From an uncultured Acidobacteriia bacterium (GTDB taxonomy: Bacteria > Acidobacteriota > Terriglobia > Bryobacterales > Bryobacteraceae): DNA of 44,457 nucleotides. This document shows positions 26,001-34,949 of this stretch, piece by piece. Below the pieces are notes generated by a model. That model did not search any database. It was not told the origin of the DNA and saw nothing but the letters and a program-made list of their open reading frames with translations. The stretch spans positions 1-44,457 of the forward strand of contig CAIQWJ010000061.1 of NCBI GenBank assembly GCA_903875575.1, given 5' to 3'. The translations under genes were made by a program, and so were the position numbers. Position 1 is the first letter of the stretch; each line of letters starts with the position of its first letter.

Positions 26001-26438
26001 GGCTGAGGCGAGGCGCTTCGCCTGATCGGTGGCGAGAGCGTTCATCGGGTAGATCACTATCGCCTTGATTCCCGGCTTGCCCCGGTTAGCGAGGCAGTAA
26101 TCTAGTACTGGAAAAAGAAAACACTCTGTCTTCCCCGATCCCGTTCCCGTCGCAACGATGGTTGATCGGGCGGAAGTCCAGTCCAGCCGCTCCCACGCCC
26201 GTTCCTGATGGCGGTGCGCGGCAAAGCCCGCCGGGACAACTTCCGGGAAAAACGTCTGCTTGCCTTCGGCCTTCAGATAGGGCAGTTTCAGCGAAGCGTA
26301 AGGACCACGGAAGATGTTACCGTCGCGGAGCAGTTCATCGAGCGCGCTCCGGAAGATCGGCGTCGTGACGGGAAACGTCGTGCGCAGGAACTCTTCGATC
26401 CCGCGCCGCACTTGAGCGCCGATGACGGAAGGGATCAT
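20073..26438 (-). CDS. Giant YprA/DUF1998-type DExH helicase with probable Vsr-like nuclease region
   Basis: This 2121-residue superfamily 2 helicase has GTGSGKT at residues 98-104, DELH at 228-231 and TSAT at 264-267. The second RecA domain carries TPTLEMGVDIGD near 1026 and QRVGRAGR. Zinc-ribbon cysteines are scattered (HCRECGLTGW, CGYCGKNAED, CPSCGGQD). The DUF1998 region ends with CSCRLDEKKDGCYRCLLAY near 1635. Residues about 1720-1830 read SRVDFVLYPE, then AIFTDGYEWHA and FRCWSLTWDDV, the pattern of Vsr-like PD-(D/E)XK nucleases. The architecture resembles DrmA plus DrmB of DISARM in one chain, and DruE of Druantia. It probably translocates on and cuts phage DNA. It is coupled to the UvrD-type gene by ATGA. 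Confidence 0.92.
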   Translation of the reverse strand: MIPSVIGAQVRRGIEEFLRTTFPVTTPIFRSALDELLRDGNIFRGPYASLKLPYLKAEGKQTFFPEVVPAGFAAHRHQERAWERLDWTSARSTIVATGTGSGKTECFLFPVLDYCLANRGKPGIKAIVIYPMNALATDQAKRLASAIWKNTNLRGKITAGLYVGDQDEQPSQSMTESRILTDRDTMRRQPPDILLTNYKMLDILLLRQKDSALWRMNTPDTLRYLIVDELHTFDGAQGADVACLIRRLKERLRTPQGTLICVGTSATLGGGENGAGTGDLTRYATRVFGEVFQADSVIGESLQPEEQFLGKLVQWFGIPAVEDKPKLDPLAYSGPGEYLSVQHRLWFGDDGDPAGPDSAAWKLTLGGRLRSHAFLRNLLFLLDGKPAELNDLFRLIQARIPGFGKQPDTEYAALLLGSFLALVSAARTPGAVDGETRPLLEVRYQFWLRELARVVSSVSKEPQWRLASDLKTEELRHSLPILHCRECGLTGWAGTAKDLETRLNPDLDTFYRAYFDFQPETRFVIPGEDLGAGLQTELPQYLCPGCLQVERMSSARDCGYCGKNAEDMIRVWMPDMNVQRERGGRTVMRGDHVCPSCGGQDSLSIVGSRAASLTAVMIAQLYGSPFNGDKKLLAFSDNVQDASHRAGFFQARTFTFNLRTAIQRVVDAANGVLPFADLTQRVVDLWLARLGSPEELVATFLPPDMEWLEDYESMRQKGSLPAGSNLPDLVRKRLDWEVWSEYTLDCRIGRTLEKSGCSTVEVVPELLQPAVQAILFRLQNEFGGLRDLNEATLLRFVHGFLIYLKNRGAVDQAEAVRFLKSGADPFMLGYPVYMRKFGSWSRVPRFLAAQSGNKRFQSISSQGNRRGWFEEWLVRCFAPLDPNASKVSDSVYRVIREELAKAGILFSENAAGTEAFGLNACAMRVTSEVVQLRCARCDHALSVGPAAAAVLDGARCPNPICQTGSLRQVFQANDYYGRLYRQGDVQRIFATEHTGLLTRERREKVEREFQNRVKPGDPNLLSCTPTLEMGVDIGDLSSVALCSVPPKPSNYLQRVGRAGRKFGNAFITAVANAQPHDLFFFEEPGQMIQGLVDPPGCMLDASAVLERQFTAYVFDRWVESGIPDSAVPARVRAVLDAVERGGPEDAFPYNYLRFFELRRTALEDGFIAMLDGEIRDYTKDRLREFSGGVPSGVGEALSQKLLRGLVERVGDRTRLKKRVDQLTRQIRETDKAPMRQEDKEKELAELRQEKSALNDLLRQLNEQPVLNFLTDEGLLPNYAFPEQGIVLRSVIYRQFNKESDPEKKYKSETYTYARPAAAAISELAPSNAFYAEGRKVVIDQVTLEQENIQAWRFCPNCPHMELASREAQPVCPKCGHALWSDEGQRREMLRMREVVATTSDRESRSFDENDDRELQFYDQNLFVLKNDSDITAAWFIDSEEVPFGFEFFRKVHLIDVNFGEKGDSGSKIMVAGRERSARSFELCDRCGKVRRKTGKGGQAEIRHAPWCRYRKDPEKEKLFRACYLYREFSSEAIRMLLPLGTVEVERNIGSFVAALDLGLRKKFLGDPGHLQSTVYDEPIVGSEARKRFLVLYDGVPGGTGYLKELMRDPEQLREVFQKSLDVLTACSCRLDEKKDGCYRCLLAYRGRHFSNTTSRTAAIGILQRILENWNKLKVTDNLETIRFNKLLESDLEASFLEALRRVPAGGAERQLSPYVVNGKQGWYLRMAKYGNWLIEPQVELGPDQGVSIPSRVDFVLYPERPLTGELPIAIFTDGYEWHANPLNGEMRIGLDTAQRMAIVRSGRFRCWSLTWDDVHGQLKPAPAASAAPITGPAGQALDTALNKLDPGNRQFWTVCYLSSSFDLLISLMTEARQRNWQILASATLLHFLRGEPRQGAEPDILRSRLIEPILADDWFLSPGTDQPAGWIHRVLGTNEVQALALVATADLQQGAVEKIEAVFRLMDDRAAAAGPEWKKVWREYLRTFNLLQFAQRAYFVTSLGLQDSVYRNVLKQESAPPPSPSSRELEAILSDIRDLGIREILLAVFDAGRKLPEPGAEIVDESREIVGLAELAWVDQKVAVLTVEQAECAGAFLRQGWQVWTAEQIKQDPQRLLVLLPERNQ

Positions 26439-26619
26439 AACTGCCTCCCGCGCGCGTGATTCCGACTACGCGGCACTGCCAGTTTGTTTTCTTGTAGTTC
26501 CTGCCGCATGGTCCCCAGACCATGGTAACTGCGGCTGATGGAACGATACGGAACACGCCGTCCGGGCTCATGCCAGAGCGCAAAGGGCGCCGCCCGTTTT
26601 GCGCGTCCCTACAAGAACG

Positions 26620-27000
26620 TTAACGCGACCAGGCTTCGCGGCAGAAACGAAGGAAGCGTGGCCTTGTGAACGGTGATGCCCCAATGCCATCCTGCACTAG
26701 CTTGAGAGTTTGCGCCGGACATTTCTCGCGGGCGACAATCAATCCCGCCGCGAGGTCCTGATCCAGCTTCCGCGCATCGACCATCATGCCGTCTCCGTAG
26801 AAGATCGTGGATTCGTGGCGGATGAACGGATGATCTCCGGGGCGGAGAATGATGGTCTGGTCTTTGCTGTTGCGGAGGGTCGTGACGCTGACGATCGCGC
26901 ACAGGCGTGTGACTGCGTCCGGAGTCGTTATGACAATCCAGAGATGCGGCGTTGCTCGCCCGCCCGGTGCAGGCATCAAAAACGTATCGCCGCAGTCCAT
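26620..27000 (-). CDS. PemK/MazF-like toxin paired with the Panacea antitoxin
   Basis: This 126-residue protein begins GDTFLMPAPGGRATPHLWIV, the first strands of an SH3-like PemK/MazF fold. VSVTTLRNSKDQTIIL and GDHPFIRHESTIFYGD follow. In such toxins this barrel cleaves RNA. It lies 23 bases after the Panacea-domain gene, the usual antitoxin-toxin order. The assignment rests on fold pattern and neighbour; the overall identity to classical PemK is low. It sits inside the defence array, so it may punish loss or inhibition of that array. Confidence 0.7.
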   Translation of the reverse strand: MDCGDTFLMPAPGGRATPHLWIVITTPDAVTRLCAIVSVTTLRNSKDQTIILRPGDHPFIRHESTIFYGDGMMVDARKLDQDLAAGLIVAREKCPAQTLKLVQDGIGASPFTRPRFLRFCREAWSR

Positions 27001-27023
27001 GAGGTCTCTGCTTTGTAAACGCG

Positions 27024-27578
27024 CTATGCCGGCTGCAGCAGCGATTCAGCGGCTGCCAGCGAGTCCAGTTCGGCCTCGGTAGCCGCGATTTCCTCGTCGC
27101 TCTTGTTGCCCGCCCGCAGGATGTCTTCGTAGCTGATCGGCAACGCGCTTCCCTCGGGATTGCGCCATTCCCGGAATTGATGGGACAGGTTTACCAGATC
27201 CCAACGGTTCATCTTGCCGTAGTTCGCAAAGATCTCTTCGATCAGGGCTTCTTCAGCGCGGGACAACTCCTCGGTCTCCGGTTCCCGCATCAGTTGGACG
27301 TCCCAGTTCGCCGGCGCGGAGATGTGATTGCGCCACACGGACTCCGTCCCCGGTGCGGGCTCCTCTGAGATCAGTTCGTAAATGCGGCTCACGACCGGGC
27401 CATTGTCCATCGACACGTACCGGTCGGTGGTCACGGGCCTGCCCCAGCGCAGAAGCGCTTCCCGGTCAAGGAAATAAAGAAGCTTGATCAGCTTCAGGTA
27501 TTTCATCCGACCGCCGCGGAGCTTCAGGAGCCGGGCTGCCGCCTCGGTCGCCCGTCTTTCATTAAAGCGTAATACCAT
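27024..27578 (-). CDS. Panacea-domain (DUF4065) antitoxin
   Basis: This protein of about 184 residues has its start at the ATG at 27578; the frame is open further upstream but there it overlaps the 3' end of the preceding gene. RMKYLKLIKLLYFLDREAL and the VSMDNGPVVSRIYELI segment are the signature of the Panacea (SocA-like, DUF4065) domain, which neutralises many unrelated toxins. WDLVNLSHQFREW also fits. Its probable toxin is the PemK-like product 23 bases downstream. A 68-bp gap separates it from the coiled-coil gene, so the pair may have its own promoter. Confidence 0.85.
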   Translation of the reverse strand: MVLRFNERRATEAAARLLKLRGGRMKYLKLIKLLYFLDREALLRWGRPVTTDRYVSMDNGPVVSRIYELISEEPAPGTESVWRNHISAPANWDVQLMREPETEELSRAEEALIEEIFANYGKMNRWDLVNLSHQFREWRNPEGSALPISYEDILRAGNKSDEEIAATEAELDSLAAAESLLQPA

Positions 27579-27646
27579 GCCCTGTTTTGATTGTAGGGTA
27601 TCGGCGGTGCTTTGCAGGTTATTGTCTGACGCCAACCGCACAGACG

Positions 27647-29281
27647 TCACTTCAGGGGAAGATGGCCGCCGCAATGTCCGATTGCGAGTTTTTGGCGGTC
27701 CGGGTCCCAATGAAAATGGACCCGGATCGTTTTCGCGACATCATCGGCGACACCTATTTTGAGGTGCCGAAACATCTTGACAGGTTTGCCTTCGTACTCG
27801 AAAATGCGTTTGCGCTTCAGCGTCTTGCTGTTCATAACGGTCTCCGATTCGTTGGCGGCATATTCACCCTTGCCAAAGACATTTCGCGCCTGGTTATCGC
27901 CACCTTCCAGCAGAGCACTCCGGAAGGTTGTAACGAAGCGGTTCAGCAGCTCGAGCAATTCGCGCCCTTGCATGAACTGGCTGGCCTTTTCCGCGCTGCT
28001 CCTTGCACTGGGAAGGATCACGCACCTGTCGCCGTACAGTTCTTGGATGAGTTCGATACATTCCATCGGGGACGGAGGACTCTTTCTCGACACCATTTCC
28101 ACAAGACGTTCCGCATTCACGACGGAAGTATTGCCGTCACCCGCCCGCTCCAACTGGTCTTTGAGCGACTCGATCGTGAAATCTTTCTTCGAAAGCTCAT
28201 CCTGCGCCTTCTTCAATTCGTCCGTCAGGGCCGAAACCCGTCCCTCCATCTGAAAACACTCGTCCCAGACATCATCAAGGCTCTTTTTGTGTTCGGCTGC
28301 CTGTTCGGCGGTTTGTTTAGCTGCCTGCTGCAGTTCCCGCCGCAACTGAGCGGCGTCCATCTGCGAACTTCTGGCGCTGGCCGCCTGCATCCGCCGCCGA
28401 AGTGAAAGCTGAACCACGCCCTCGGGGCGAATGTGTCCGTAAAGCTTTGAAATGTTGGTATTGTTCGTAACCCACGCGAGCACCTGCAAGATTCGACTGA
28501 GTGGCGTATCGCCCCAGCCTGTGATCGTATCGGCCAGGAAAAGCCGCCCACGAACCACGCCCGTTGCACTCGGCATGTAGAGGATATTGACTGCCCCACC
28601 CCATGCGGAACGGGCCTCCCCCAGAACTCCGGCCATCTCATAGCTGTTGAAGCCTGGAGCAATCTGAACAACCTGCGCCAGTCCCGTCAGCTTCTGCTGC
28701 AGGTCCACGGAGTTAACGAGGTACGTTCCATCCTTTGTGGGACTCACCAGAACGATTGGCCCATTGCGGTCCTTGCGCTCAATTTCTGCCTCAAGGGCAA
28801 CATAGGAATCCGTGTCAGCTCCCAGGCTCTTCAGCTCGACGCCGGCCACAGAAACATCAAAGTCGGCGTCTTTCGCCTTCGCGATATTGGCCGCAACGTA
28901 ACGGATCAGCCGCGGTTGCGAAGCTCCCACGGGACTGGCGACCAGGGTGCTGTGTTCATCCGTCTTCACAACACAGGAGAGGTCCAGCACATCACCGAAG
29001 CGCTTCACCCCCACCTCGGTGGTCCATTGCCGCCCTTTGACGTTCTCATCGGGAAACTTCAGGACCCATGCGTAGAGTTGGGGCGACTCCTCTGCCGTAA
29101 CCAGAATCCGCAATTTCGCCCGCACCTCCCCTCGCGTGCCGACGTGTTCGCCCTCACTTCGGAGTTGATCGGGATGCAGGCCGAACCCAAGCTGTTCCTT
29201 TAGCCACGCACCAATCGCTTTGAAGACAGCGGCCTCGGCCCCGGTGCCCCGAAAGGTCAGGGTATTTGCATAAACCAACAT
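27647..29281 (-). CDS. Hypothetical coiled-coil protein of the defence array
   Basis: This 544-residue protein has no assigned family. The first about 290 residues are a mixed alpha/beta domain (ESPQLYAWVLKFPDE, RQWTTEVGV, SCVVKTDEHSTLV). Residues about 300-390 form a strong coiled coil rich in Gln, Glu and Lys. The C-terminal about 60 residues form a small module with IRVHFHWD and then LAIGHCGGHLP, with conserved-looking His and Cys that could bind metal or be catalytic. It lies between the zinc-finger gene (79 bp upstream) and the toxin-antitoxin pair. A scaffold or sensor role in the array is a guess from its architecture. Confidence 0.75.
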   Translation of the reverse strand: MLVYANTLTFRGTGAEAAVFKAIGAWLKEQLGFGLHPDQLRSEGEHVGTRGEVRAKLRILVTAEESPQLYAWVLKFPDENVKGRQWTTEVGVKRFGDVLDLSCVVKTDEHSTLVASPVGASQPRLIRYVAANIAKAKDADFDVSVAGVELKSLGADTDSYVALEAEIERKDRNGPIVLVSPTKDGTYLVNSVDLQQKLTGLAQVVQIAPGFNSYEMAGVLGEARSAWGGAVNILYMPSATGVVRGRLFLADTITGWGDTPLSRILQVLAWVTNNTNISKLYGHIRPEGVVQLSLRRRMQAASARSSQMDAAQLRRELQQAAKQTAEQAAEHKKSLDDVWDECFQMEGRVSALTDELKKAQDELSKKDFTIESLKDQLERAGDGNTSVVNAERLVEMVSRKSPPSPMECIELIQELYGDRCVILPSARSSAEKASQFMQGRELLELLNRFVTTFRSALLEGGDNQARNVFGKGEYAANESETVMNSKTLKRKRIFEYEGKPVKMFRHLKIGVADDVAKTIRVHFHWDPDRQKLAIGHCGGHLPLK

Positions 29282-29360
29282 ATTCCCAGGATTCCTCGCA
29301 GTCTATGTTGTCATATATAAGGGTGCGGCTACGGTTCGGTTCGGCGGAACGATACCACAT

Positions 29361-30278
29361 TCAGGGCCAGATAGCCCATCGAATTCTGCGGAGCCACGTG
29401 CCCCGGTGATACACCCTTCCACGGAACTCCGGGCAGTTGTCTCTGAGGTCCCGCTTGCTGTATCCCACGACGCCCTCCCAATCACCGGAGAGGATATAGG
29501 TGGCGTTGCCCCGGATCGGACATTCCAGGGCCACGTTCTGCGACTTGTCGAACGTGAACACCACATACCCGTGCCATCCCCCTCTTCCCACATAACAGGT
29601 TTTCGGACCAAGCTGACGAAAATCCTCGAGCCGTCCCCAATCGATCACATCGCCCTGAAAGGCAGATCCCGGATTCTTCGCGGCCTGTCGATAGTGCTCG
29701 ACGACATGACTGATGTCCCAAGTGCCCGGCGGCAGCAATTCGAACGGCAATTCCTCGACTGCTTCGGCGACAGGACTTCCTAAAGGGGAGTTCGGGATCG
29801 GCGGCATCCTCCTCTCCAATGGCTGCTCGCGCTGCTTCTGCAAGGCGGCAGCCTTCAGTGCCTTCCGCCGCAGCGCGGCGTCGGCAGCCTCCCAGGCAAG
29901 TTCCTGGTAAATCCTGCCCAGCCCCTCGCATTTTTCCGCGTGTTCCCGCAGACGGACGCCAGTCGAGAACGGAGTGCAGCAACCAAGACAAGCACAAATC
30001 CCACGTTCGATGGCGAATTGCTTTACGCGCTGCCGGGCAAGCGGGACACTGGGGAGATGTTTCGGCATCACCGGAATAGCTTGGGCCTTCGACGGACGCT
30101 GGCGCCAATATTCCTTCGCGGGGCAACTCTCGAAGCCCGCCACTCCGCTCTCCATGGCGACTCGGTGTGGCCTCGCGATTCGCGCTGTCTCTCTGTAGGC
30201 CGCACCTATCAGCTTCGGATCGAAGGCGAGCGGTTTCAGACAGTGGGGGCACACCCATACCGTTCCGCCACCTTTCAT
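29361..30278 (-). CDS. Zinc-finger-type hypothetical protein of the defence array
   Basis: This protein of 305 residues starts at the ATG at 30278, which overlaps the correct stop of the methyltransferase as ATGA. It is open into the methyltransferase frame only because of the frameshift described there. Near the N-terminus is VCPHCLKPLAFD, a Cys-x-x-Cys knuckle. Residues about 95-120 hold CACLGCCTPFS and then HAEKC, a second possible metal site. The C-terminal 90 residues are rich in aromatic residues and glycine (YVGRGGWHGYVVF). No enzyme family is recognised. It may bind DNA or RNA for the array. Confidence 0.75.
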   Translation of the reverse strand: MKGGGTVWVCPHCLKPLAFDPKLIGAAYRETARIARPHRVAMESGVAGFESCPAKEYWRQRPSKAQAIPVMPKHLPSVPLARQRVKQFAIERGICACLGCCTPFSTGVRLREHAEKCEGLGRIYQELAWEAADAALRRKALKAAALQKQREQPLERRMPPIPNSPLGSPVAEAVEELPFELLPPGTWDISHVVEHYRQAAKNPGSAFQGDVIDWGRLEDFRQLGPKTCYVGRGGWHGYVVFTFDKSQNVALECPIRGNATYILSGDWEGVVGYSKRDLRDNCPEFRGRVYHRGTWLRRIRWAIWP

Positions 30279-33200
30279 GGCTCTTTTTCCTCCCAGAACT
30301 CCCACGCCGTCTTGTAATCCGCTTCGCGGTCGCAGCGGTCGAAGGGGGCGGTGTAGGTGATGATGTTCGCGGGGGCCGCCCGGGAGCGTGTCGTCGGTGA
30401 CGGTGCGGGTGATGGTCCCTTCCGTCATATTGACGTGGTTCTTCCACTCGGGCGTAGAGAAACCGTAGGCGCGGTCGCCATCGAGGTAGACGATGCGCCC
30501 GTTGCGGTCGAACCAGGTGTTTCGCTCGTACTGCTGCAGGACCGGGAACTGGATGCGGTAGATGGTGCAGAGTTCTTCGAGCGTGAGACCGAGCGCTTTG
30601 GCGACCAGGACATCGATTTCAACCAGGGCTTGGCGGCGCTCGTAGTCGGTGCGCAGTGGCGTGGACCAAGTCCATTCGGGCGTGAGGGCGCGGAAGCGGT
30701 CGTTCGGGAGGCGCAGATCGGCCTTGGTCCAGGATTCCGCCGCGAACGGCGGGTCGAAGCATTCGCGCCAGAGGTCAGCATAGTGAGTGGTGAGGCAAGT
30801 GAGAAGCAACAAGCGCGACGCTCGGGATGCTGAAGGCTCAAGTTGAGGCAGCAGTCTCGCCAGATCGTGAAGAAAATCAGACCTTCCGGACGTCTTGACG
30901 AAGAAGTCGTAAGGAAGAGACGCCATTGAGGCCGCAGCAAGAAGTTCTTCGCGGGCGACAAAAGAGAACGTAAAACATGTGAAGATGTGCCCCACCTGAG
31001 GAGGTATCATCGAGGCGACCAGCGTTCGTTCACCCGACTGGCTCAAGCGCTTCCTTGCGGATAAACGATAGTCAGCCAAAGTACTTCGCTGTTCTCCCCA
31101 CGGCACCGTTGGTGTCCGCGAGTGGTAGGTTTCCAGGGCGCAGGCAGGCTTGTAGTTGGTGCGCGGAAGGTAGTCGCCTGGTAGTTCCGTCAGGTCGATG
31201 ACGTCGTAGTGGCCGTTGGCGGTACACACAGCGCGTGGGGTCTTCGCGAACGGTGTCGCGATGTTGAAGTGCGGCCCAGACAGGATCCACTCCTGCGCGC
31301 TGGCGGGGAAACCTGTGTCACGTTTGATAGTCCCAGTGATGACATCGTTGGTCTCGTGCCACATTTCAGAAGTATGATATTGGCCTGCGAGACCGCCCAG
31401 GCGGCGGGGGTAGGCGGCGAACTTCCGCAGCACCTCGACGAGTTCCCGGGCGTGTAGGGCGGGAAGACGCGCTTCGAGAGGGGGCGTGCCCGGCGGATCG
31501 TAGAGTTGCGCGAAAAGAGTCAGCGCCGTCTCATCCACCTCGATGATCCGGTGCAGATGGCCGTTGGTGTTCCAGTCGTTGGACGCACCTTTGATCCCGC
31601 CGACAACACCGTGACCGTCGTGGGCGAAGCAGGCGTCAATGGTTCTCGGCTCAAAGAGGTTGGCCAGATGAACGAAGCGAGCGGCGTGGGGCGCACCGAA
31701 AATATTCGCGCTGAAGGCAACGTGATGATCCACCTCAGCAAAGAGTTGCTTCTCGTTCAGGAAGTGCAGATGGTAACGCAGGCGGCGATAGATGGCGGAA
31801 CGCAACTGCCCACCCTTCGGGTCATCATAGACGCCTTCGGGGTGCACGAACAATTGAATGCCCTCCGGACCAGCCAGCGCCCACGCCTTTTCAATGAAAC
31901 ACTTGTACAGATTCGACTGGCTACCCTGCAGCAGGGGGTAGTTCTCCGCCGCATTGAGAAACTCCTGCGAGCCGGCGAACTCGACGTACTCTTTCAGGTA
32001 AGCCTCGCGGAGGGCCGCATGTCCCGCAAGATTCTCGTCCCGCAGTGAGTTAAGTTGCGGGGCCGAGTAGCCACGCAAGGCGTAGCGGGGTTCGAAGTCG
32101 GACATGACGCCGCCCTCGTTCCACTCCACCTTGATCCACGGCGGATTCCCGACAATCAGATCGAAGCCGCCTCGATCCGTGAAGATATCCGCAAACACCA
32201 ACTCCCAATGAAAGAAGCGGTGCTGCTCCGCCTGTTCGCGGGCGCACTTCAGCCGGGGATTGCGCGCGGCCAGGTCGTCGATGCTGACGAAACCGTACTG
32301 GTCGCTGATGGTCAACGGAGTCTGCTCCGGGGCGAACATCTCGCCCTGTGAGGCCCGAATCGCCTCCGTAGCGCGCATGGTTCCTTCCAGAATCGTTCCC
32401 ACATCCAGCAGGAACTGATCCCGCGTGGGCAGCAAGTCCGTTTTCTCGATGGGCCAGAACCAGAGTGCGCACCAGTAATCCATCACCAGCCTGAGCCGCT
32501 CGAAATCGCTGGAGGAGCGGCCGCCCGGTTCGAGTGCCGCTTTCCGCATGGCTTCGCGCTGTTTGCTGGTCAGGTCGTGGCCGCGTTCCGGGATTTCGTG
32601 GCCGAAGACCGGGAACACATGGGCCGTCTTCTCGCGCAAATGGCGAAGCTGGTCAGTGTGGCGCGTCCAGAGGCGGTCCACTGCGTCGCTCAACCGGACG
32701 AGGGTCCGGGCTTCGTTGTCGTCGAACCTCGCGGTGAAGCCTTTGCGCCATTCGGAGGCCACTTTTATTTCCGCTGGCTGCATGCGTTTCACGTCTTTAT
32801 CCGTGTAGTTGCACATGCCCTTGTCCGGCAGCAGGAAGTGGTAGATGGAATCGGGCGGCCGGGTAGTGCCCAGCGGAACGCGCGCCGGGACGGCTTCCAG
32901 CCAGGCGCGGTTCTTCGACACCGCGTCGGCTTTCGAGAACACCTGACTGCGGGCGCCGATGAGGCTGTTGCCAGCCTGCAACTGCAGGCCGAACCACGGG
33001 ATGGCATGGCCCTGATAAATGGTGTTGAGCCAGAGCGAGATTTCCGCAAGTTCCGTGGCGATGGGGTTGCGGTCGACGCCGAAGACGCGGTTGGCGGCGA
33101 GGAAGGCCTTCACCTTCTGGCGGTCGTCGTGATTCCCTTCGAGGACTGGTTTGCGGCCCGTCTCTTTTTCGCGCTGCGCGAGGTAGGCGTCGGCCAACTG

Positions 33201-34949
33201 GTTAATGGCTTCGTTTAAGAACGCGCCGCTGCCCAGAGCGGGCTCGCAGACAGTGAGATTGAGAATCTGATCGGCGGTTTTGTCTTTGAGGAGTTCTTTG
33301 AGCGCGTACTTCACGACGCATCGCGTCAGCACTTCCGGGGTGTAGTAAGAAGCCGACTTCTGGCGGGCCCGTCCACTCAGCCGGTAAATGAACGTCCCCC
33401 TGGGATACACGACCGCGCTGCCCGCATCGCTGCCTGAGTCACTGAAGACGATTTCGTTCTCGGCGTAATCCTTCAGCGCTTCGGCGGTGACAAACCAGGC
33501 CTGGTCGAGTTTGTCGACCTTCTTCGTTTCCGCCTTCTTCACTTCGTAGAGATCGGTTTCGGCAAAAAAGCCGGTGTAGGAGAGAAGCCCTTCATAGACC
33601 GCGCCCAACTGGTTGATGCCGAGCTGGGCGTAGCTGATGCGACCGCGTCCGAAGGCGCGCTTCTTGTCCGCGTCGGCGCCGGAGTATCCCAGCAGTTCGA
33701 GCACCCGCTGCAAGACGTGATTGCGCAAGCGGACCTGCGCGAGCGTTGGCGTACGCTCATCGTCGAAGAGATCGGCTTCGAGGGGCTTGATCTGAAAGGT
33801 ATGAACGAGGCTGTCCTCGGAGTCGGAGTCACTGCCGATGGTTTTCTGATCGGAGTGGGGGAAGCCATGATACACGAGATCGAACAGCCGGCGAATCGAT
33901 TCGCTCAGAAAGTAGCCGTCGCGGCTGTCAGCCGTTTCAAGCGGCAGCAGCGCAAGTTCACGCAGGGATTCGAGACTGTAGCCTGTGCGGTACTCCTCGC
34001 TGGTCATGGGCGCGTAGCCGAGACCGGGGCGGGCTTCCACATAGAAGAGGAAGAGCAGACGGTAGAGGTAGCGGAGGCATTCGCGGCTGAGGTCGGCGGG
34101 GTTGATAACGCCGTAGACCTTGTCCCTCCGGACTTCGCGCAGATACCAGACGGCTTCGTTGCCGATGAGTTCGATGGCCTCGCGAACCGCGTACTTCAGG
34201 CTGGTGGAAACTTCGAAGGCGTGCTTATGGGAGCTTTCATCCAGGCGGTCGAGCAGGTTGGCGCCTTCGGAGGGAGCGACACTGTCACGCGCCGCCAAGG
34301 CGGCGAAATAGCGGGTTTCCGCGGACGCGGTCCGAAAGAGCGATTCGAAATCGAAGCGGAGCAGTCGGCGTTGCGGCCACTTGGTGCGGTCGAGCAGGAG
34401 CAACTGACCGGCGTGGAAAAGGAGTACCCATCGGGGCGGTTCCGGACCGGTGAAGATGCCGGTGGTGAGCAGGTCTTCCAGAGCCGTGTCGCCAAGAGTG
34501 AAATCTTCGGCCGCAAAACCGGGTGGGTACTGTTCGAGCCGGAACGGCAGGGTGAGAGGGTCGTCCAGTTCTCTGCCGGAGGGCACGACTTCGATGAGCC
34601 ACAGTTCCGGAGCGCCGCCGGGGCGCGTGAGTTCGCCGGCGACGGGGATCTGAGTGCCGTCGTCGAGCACGCGCACACCGAGATTCCATGGGTAGCCGAG
34701 AGCTTCGAACAGGCGCGCGAGCCAGACGCGCTGGGCGTCGATGCGGGTGGCGATTTCCGTGGCCTCGGCCAATCCTTCGCGCATCGTTTGCCAGCCCGCG
34801 CGCAGTTTCGCAAGCCGGGTCGCAGGGGATTCGTCGAGTTCCGACCAGCGCTCGAAGACAGACTTGATGTCGTCTTCGAGCAGGGCGCTCATGTAGTGGG
34901 TGGTGTAGAAATCGTTTTCGCTGAGGATGCCCTTGAATTCAAGCGCCAT
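30275..34949 (-). CDS. Giant N6-adenine DNA methyltransferase (DrmMI/Eco57I-like), with a one-base frameshift
   Basis: The corrected protein is about 1557 residues. SAM-binding motif I is CEPALGSGAFLNE near residue 570, and the catalytic motif IV is VGNPPWIKVEW near 930, an NPPY-type adenine methylase. The last conserved block, NIITYTAPFDRCDREADYKT followed by AWEFWEEKEP and TGA, is in the +1 frame. The displayed frame instead runs on from 30370 to 29361 as a false fusion. The shift falls in a five-C run (G's at 30371-30375 on the plus strand). One C fewer gives a clean C-terminus whose stop overlaps the next ATG. It overlaps the SNF2 gene by 11 bases. It should mark host DNA, as in DISARM. 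Confidence 0.88.

Noticed and set aside
29361-34949. Single 1862-residue methyltransferase fused to a zinc-finger domain
   Set aside because: The linker is nonsense in this frame, while the +1 frame gives a sensible C-terminus and a stop that overlaps the next ATG; a frameshift explains it better.
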